Assembly (NCBI GenBank): GCA_022766165.1
Contig: QYLO01000003.1
Coordinates: 1 to 64,000 of the forward strand
Length of the DNA: 64,000 nucleotides
Direction of reading: 5' to 3'
From: Candidatus Electrothrix gigas
GTDB lineage: Bacteria; Desulfobacterota; Desulfobulbia; Desulfobulbales; Desulfobulbaceae
Both the position numbers and the translations under genes were made by a program. The number at the start of each line of letters is the position of its first letter. Position 1 is the first letter of the stretch. Below the pieces are notes generated by a model. It was given only the letters and a program-made list of their open reading frames with translations, did not search any database and was not told the DNA's origin. This document shows positions 62,257 through 64,000 of the stretch, piece after piece.

Positions 62257-64000
62257 ATGAAATCGGGGAGCAATTTGGAGCGGGCGCTCAAGAGCGGTGC
62301 ATTTGCCGTGACCGGTGAGCTAGGACCGCCGAAGAACAGTGACCCTGATGTGGTCAGAGAAAAGGCAAGAATCCTGAAAGGACATGTGGATGCTGTCAAT
62401 ATTACAGATTGCCAGACCGCCATTGTGCGGATGTCATCCATTGGTGCCGGGTTGCTGGCCCAAGCTGAAGGGGTAGAGCCAGTTATCCAGATGACCTGTC
62501 GGGACAGAAACCGAATCGGTATGCAATCGGATCTGCTGGCTGCATCTGCTTTGGGGTTGAAAAACTTGCTTTGCCTGACCGGGGATCATCAGAAATTTGG
62601 CAATCATCCCGGCTCAAAAGGTGTGTTTGATATGGATTCCATTCAGCTTTTGGGGATGATCCGGGACATGAGGGACGGGAAAAAATTCCAATGCGGCGAG
62701 GCAATCAAGGGCAAGACAACAGATATGTTCCTTGGTGCTGCGGCAAATCCCTTTGCCTATCCTCATGAATTTCGTGCGGTACGCATGGGGAAAAAGATCG
62801 CCAACGGTGCTGATTTTATCCAGACCCAGATAATCTATAATCTGGATCGCTTTGCTGAATTCATGAAAACGGCCTGCGAACTGGGCCTGCATGAAAAAGC
62901 CTATATCCTTGCCGGTGTCACCCCACCTAAGTCCTTGGGTATGGCCCGTTACATGAAAAAATTTGTGCCGGGCATGGATGTGACTGATGAGGTCATCAAC
63001 CGCATGAAGGGGGCAAAGGATAAAAAACAGGAAGGGATTAATATCTGTGTTGATATTATCAACCAGGTCAAGGAGATTCCCGGTGTGGCTGGCGTTCATG
63101 TCATGGCCATTGAGTGGGAAGAGGCGGTTCCTGAAATCTGTGAGAAAGCAGGCCTGCTTCCTCGCCCGACCTTTGATGATGATGAAACAACGGCTCCTCC
63201 GGCAGAAAGCAGGGAAACCATTGAAGTACAACCAGCTGCTGATCAAGGTGCTGCTGATGATATTCTGGAACAAGCCAAGGCCGAAGCTGAGAAAATTATA
63301 GCTGCTGCCCGAACCGAAGCTGCCGCTCTTGCTGCTCAGGCTGCTCAGTCCGGCGAAGCAACAAGTAAAACTGCTGTTATTGAACATTGCGAATGTACAG
63401 TAATACCAGACGATGCAGGAGAACATGCGATGAATGAAAAAGGACGCCGTGCGGCGTTGGAATCTGTCAATCAGGGCCTGAATGCCTTAAAAAAGGCTTA
63501 TGGTTTAAGCGATGATCAGTTTGATGCCCTGATGAACTTTGTTGATGCAGCATCGGTATTGAATAAAGAACCAGAGGGGCTGGCACAGCAGTCTGGCGGA
63601 ACAACTCCTGCACCTGCCGCTCCTGCTGCCCCGGCGGTTGAAGAACAAGTTGATATAGCTGATACAGCTCATGATGCCGCAGCCGCAGCAGAGGCTAAGG
63701 CTGAAGCACAGGCAAAAGCGGAAGCGGAAGCCGCTGCCAAGGCAGAGGCAGAGAAAAAAGCTGCCGCTGAAGCTGAAGCAAAGGCAAAAGCAGAAGCAGA
63801 AGCAGAAGCTCAGGCAAAGGCTGATGCAGAGGCGAAGGCTCAAGCGGAAGCTACTGCAAAAGCAGAGGCAGAGAAAAAAGCCGCTGCTGAAGCTGCTGCC
63901 AAGGCAGAGGCAGAGGCAGAAAAAAAGGCTGCTGAAGAAAAAGCTGCTGCAGAACAGGCTGCCCAATCTGCTTCTTCTGACCTGGATGCTCCAACCTTGC
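62257..64000 (+). CDS. metF: MetF-like methylenetetrahydrofolate reductase with long Ala/Glu/Lys-rich extension, 3' end outside window
   Basis: Open from ATG 62257 (AGAGGAGG upstream) to the window end, 581 codons. Residues about 1-300 are a MetF-type barrel: FAVTGELGPPKNSDPD, VNITDCQTAIVRMSSIGA, QMTCRDRNRIGMQSDLL, LTGDHQKFGNHPGSKGVFD and GADFIQTQIIYNLDRF. After it comes PRPTFDDDE, a helical region with ILEQAKAEAEKIIAAARTEA, a small helical domain (GLNALKKAYGLSDDQFDALMNF) and a TolA-like run of AEAKAEAQAKAE repeats. The normal MetF is about 290-310 residues, so the extension is large. It could anchor the enzyme to partners in the Wood-Ljungdahl methyl branch. Confidence 0.88.
   Translation, partial: MKSGSNLERALKSGAFAVTGELGPPKNSDPDVVREKARILKGHVDAVNITDCQTAIVRMSSIGAGLLAQAEGVEPVIQMTCRDRNRIGMQSDLLAASALGLKNLLCLTGDHQKFGNHPGSKGVFDMDSIQLLGMIRDMRDGKKFQCGEAIKGKTTDMFLGAAANPFAYPHEFRAVRMGKKIANGADFIQTQIIYNLDRFAEFMKTACELGLHEKAYILAGVTPPKSLGMARYMKKFVPGMDVTDEVINRMKGAKDKKQEGINICVDIINQVKEIPGVAGVHVMAIEWEEAVPEICEKAGLLPRPTFDDDETTAPPAESRETIEVQPAADQGAADDILEQAKAEAEKIIAAARTEAAALAAQAAQSGEATSKTAVIEHCECTVIPDDAGEHAMNEKGRRAALESVNQGLNALKKAYGLSDDQFDALMNFVDAASVLNKEPEGLAQQSGGTTPAPAAPAAPAVEEQVDIADTAHDAAAAAEAKAEAQAKAEAEAAAKAEAEKKAAAEAEAKAKAEAEAEAQAKADAEAKAQAEATAKAEAEKKAAAEAAAKAEAEAEKKAAEEKAAAEQAAQSASSDLDAPTL

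Overview
The window reads as chromosomal DNA of a Gram-negative anaerobe of the Desulfobacterota, most likely a Desulfobulbales member and possibly a cable bacterium (Ca. Electrothrix/Electronema type). This rests on a CooS-type CO dehydrogenase next to FolD and a MetF-like protein (Wood-Ljungdahl genes), several YkgJ-type cysteine-cluster proteins, a small di-haem cytochrome, outer-membrane barrels, and many decaying accessory fragments between ordinary housekeeping genes. The taxonomic call is inference; there is no rRNA in the window.

Layout. 1-6.7 kb: adenine deaminase (cut by the window edge) and aminopeptidase N on the minus strand, then a plus-strand run of di-haem cytochrome, PEP-synthase regulator PpsR, alpha/beta hydrolase and dCMP deaminase. 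6.9-15.6 kb: a capsule/exopolysaccharide export and assembly block (periplasmic protein, frameshifted outer-membrane barrel, Wza-like multi-SLBB exporter, Wzc-like tyrosine kinase, Wzy/WaaL-like polymerase or ligase with TPRs). 15.7-22.2 kb: two small unknowns, a purine nucleoside phosphorylase / MTA-SAH deaminase pair, a PHP phosphatase, a cysteine-cluster protein and an SBF-family transporter. 22.2-26.5 kb: a caspase-like protein with a C-terminal DUF1566 lectin-like domain, a membrane protein, a 46-bp tandem repeat, an ADP-ribosylglycohydrolase and ThiL.

26.5-35.9 kb is an accessory island: two toxin-antitoxin pairs of the PIN type, a truncated haemoglobin, an RND-pump fragment, a secreted trypsin-like protease, a Rep_3-type plasmid replication gene with an AT-rich dyad-rich tail, and a two-gene unit coding for a cytosolic trypsin-like protease and a class-3 lipase that may be a conflict/defence module. 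35.9-49.8 kb returns to core functions: UvrD-like helicase, MipA-like barrel, an rsmG-leuB-prs-asd minus-strand run, a PfpI-family gene with an in-frame stop, XseA and a Spo0M-like protein. 49.9-53.1 kb is a tandemly duplicated, partly decayed cassette carrying two more DUF1566 proteins. 53.2-57.3 kb is a MoxR/DUF58/DUF4381/VWA (Bat-like) operon. 57.4-64 kb has a peptidoglycan-binding-type protein, an SGNH hydrolase, then folD, cooS and metF.

The most striking signal is the set of three DUF1566 proteins (one fused to a caspase-like protease). Over their last 42 codons, 12 codons differ in bases 1 and/or 2 while base 3 is identical in all three copies. That is what adenine-directed mutagenesis of AAC/AAT codons by a diversity-generating retroelement (DGR) would leave. 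No reverse transcriptase or template repeat was seen in the window, so the system would have to act from elsewhere. Other genome-wide habits visible here are a roughly 60-bp palindrome-ended repeat found four times (once inside a coding sequence) and in-frame 9-bp tandem repeats in at least seven genes.
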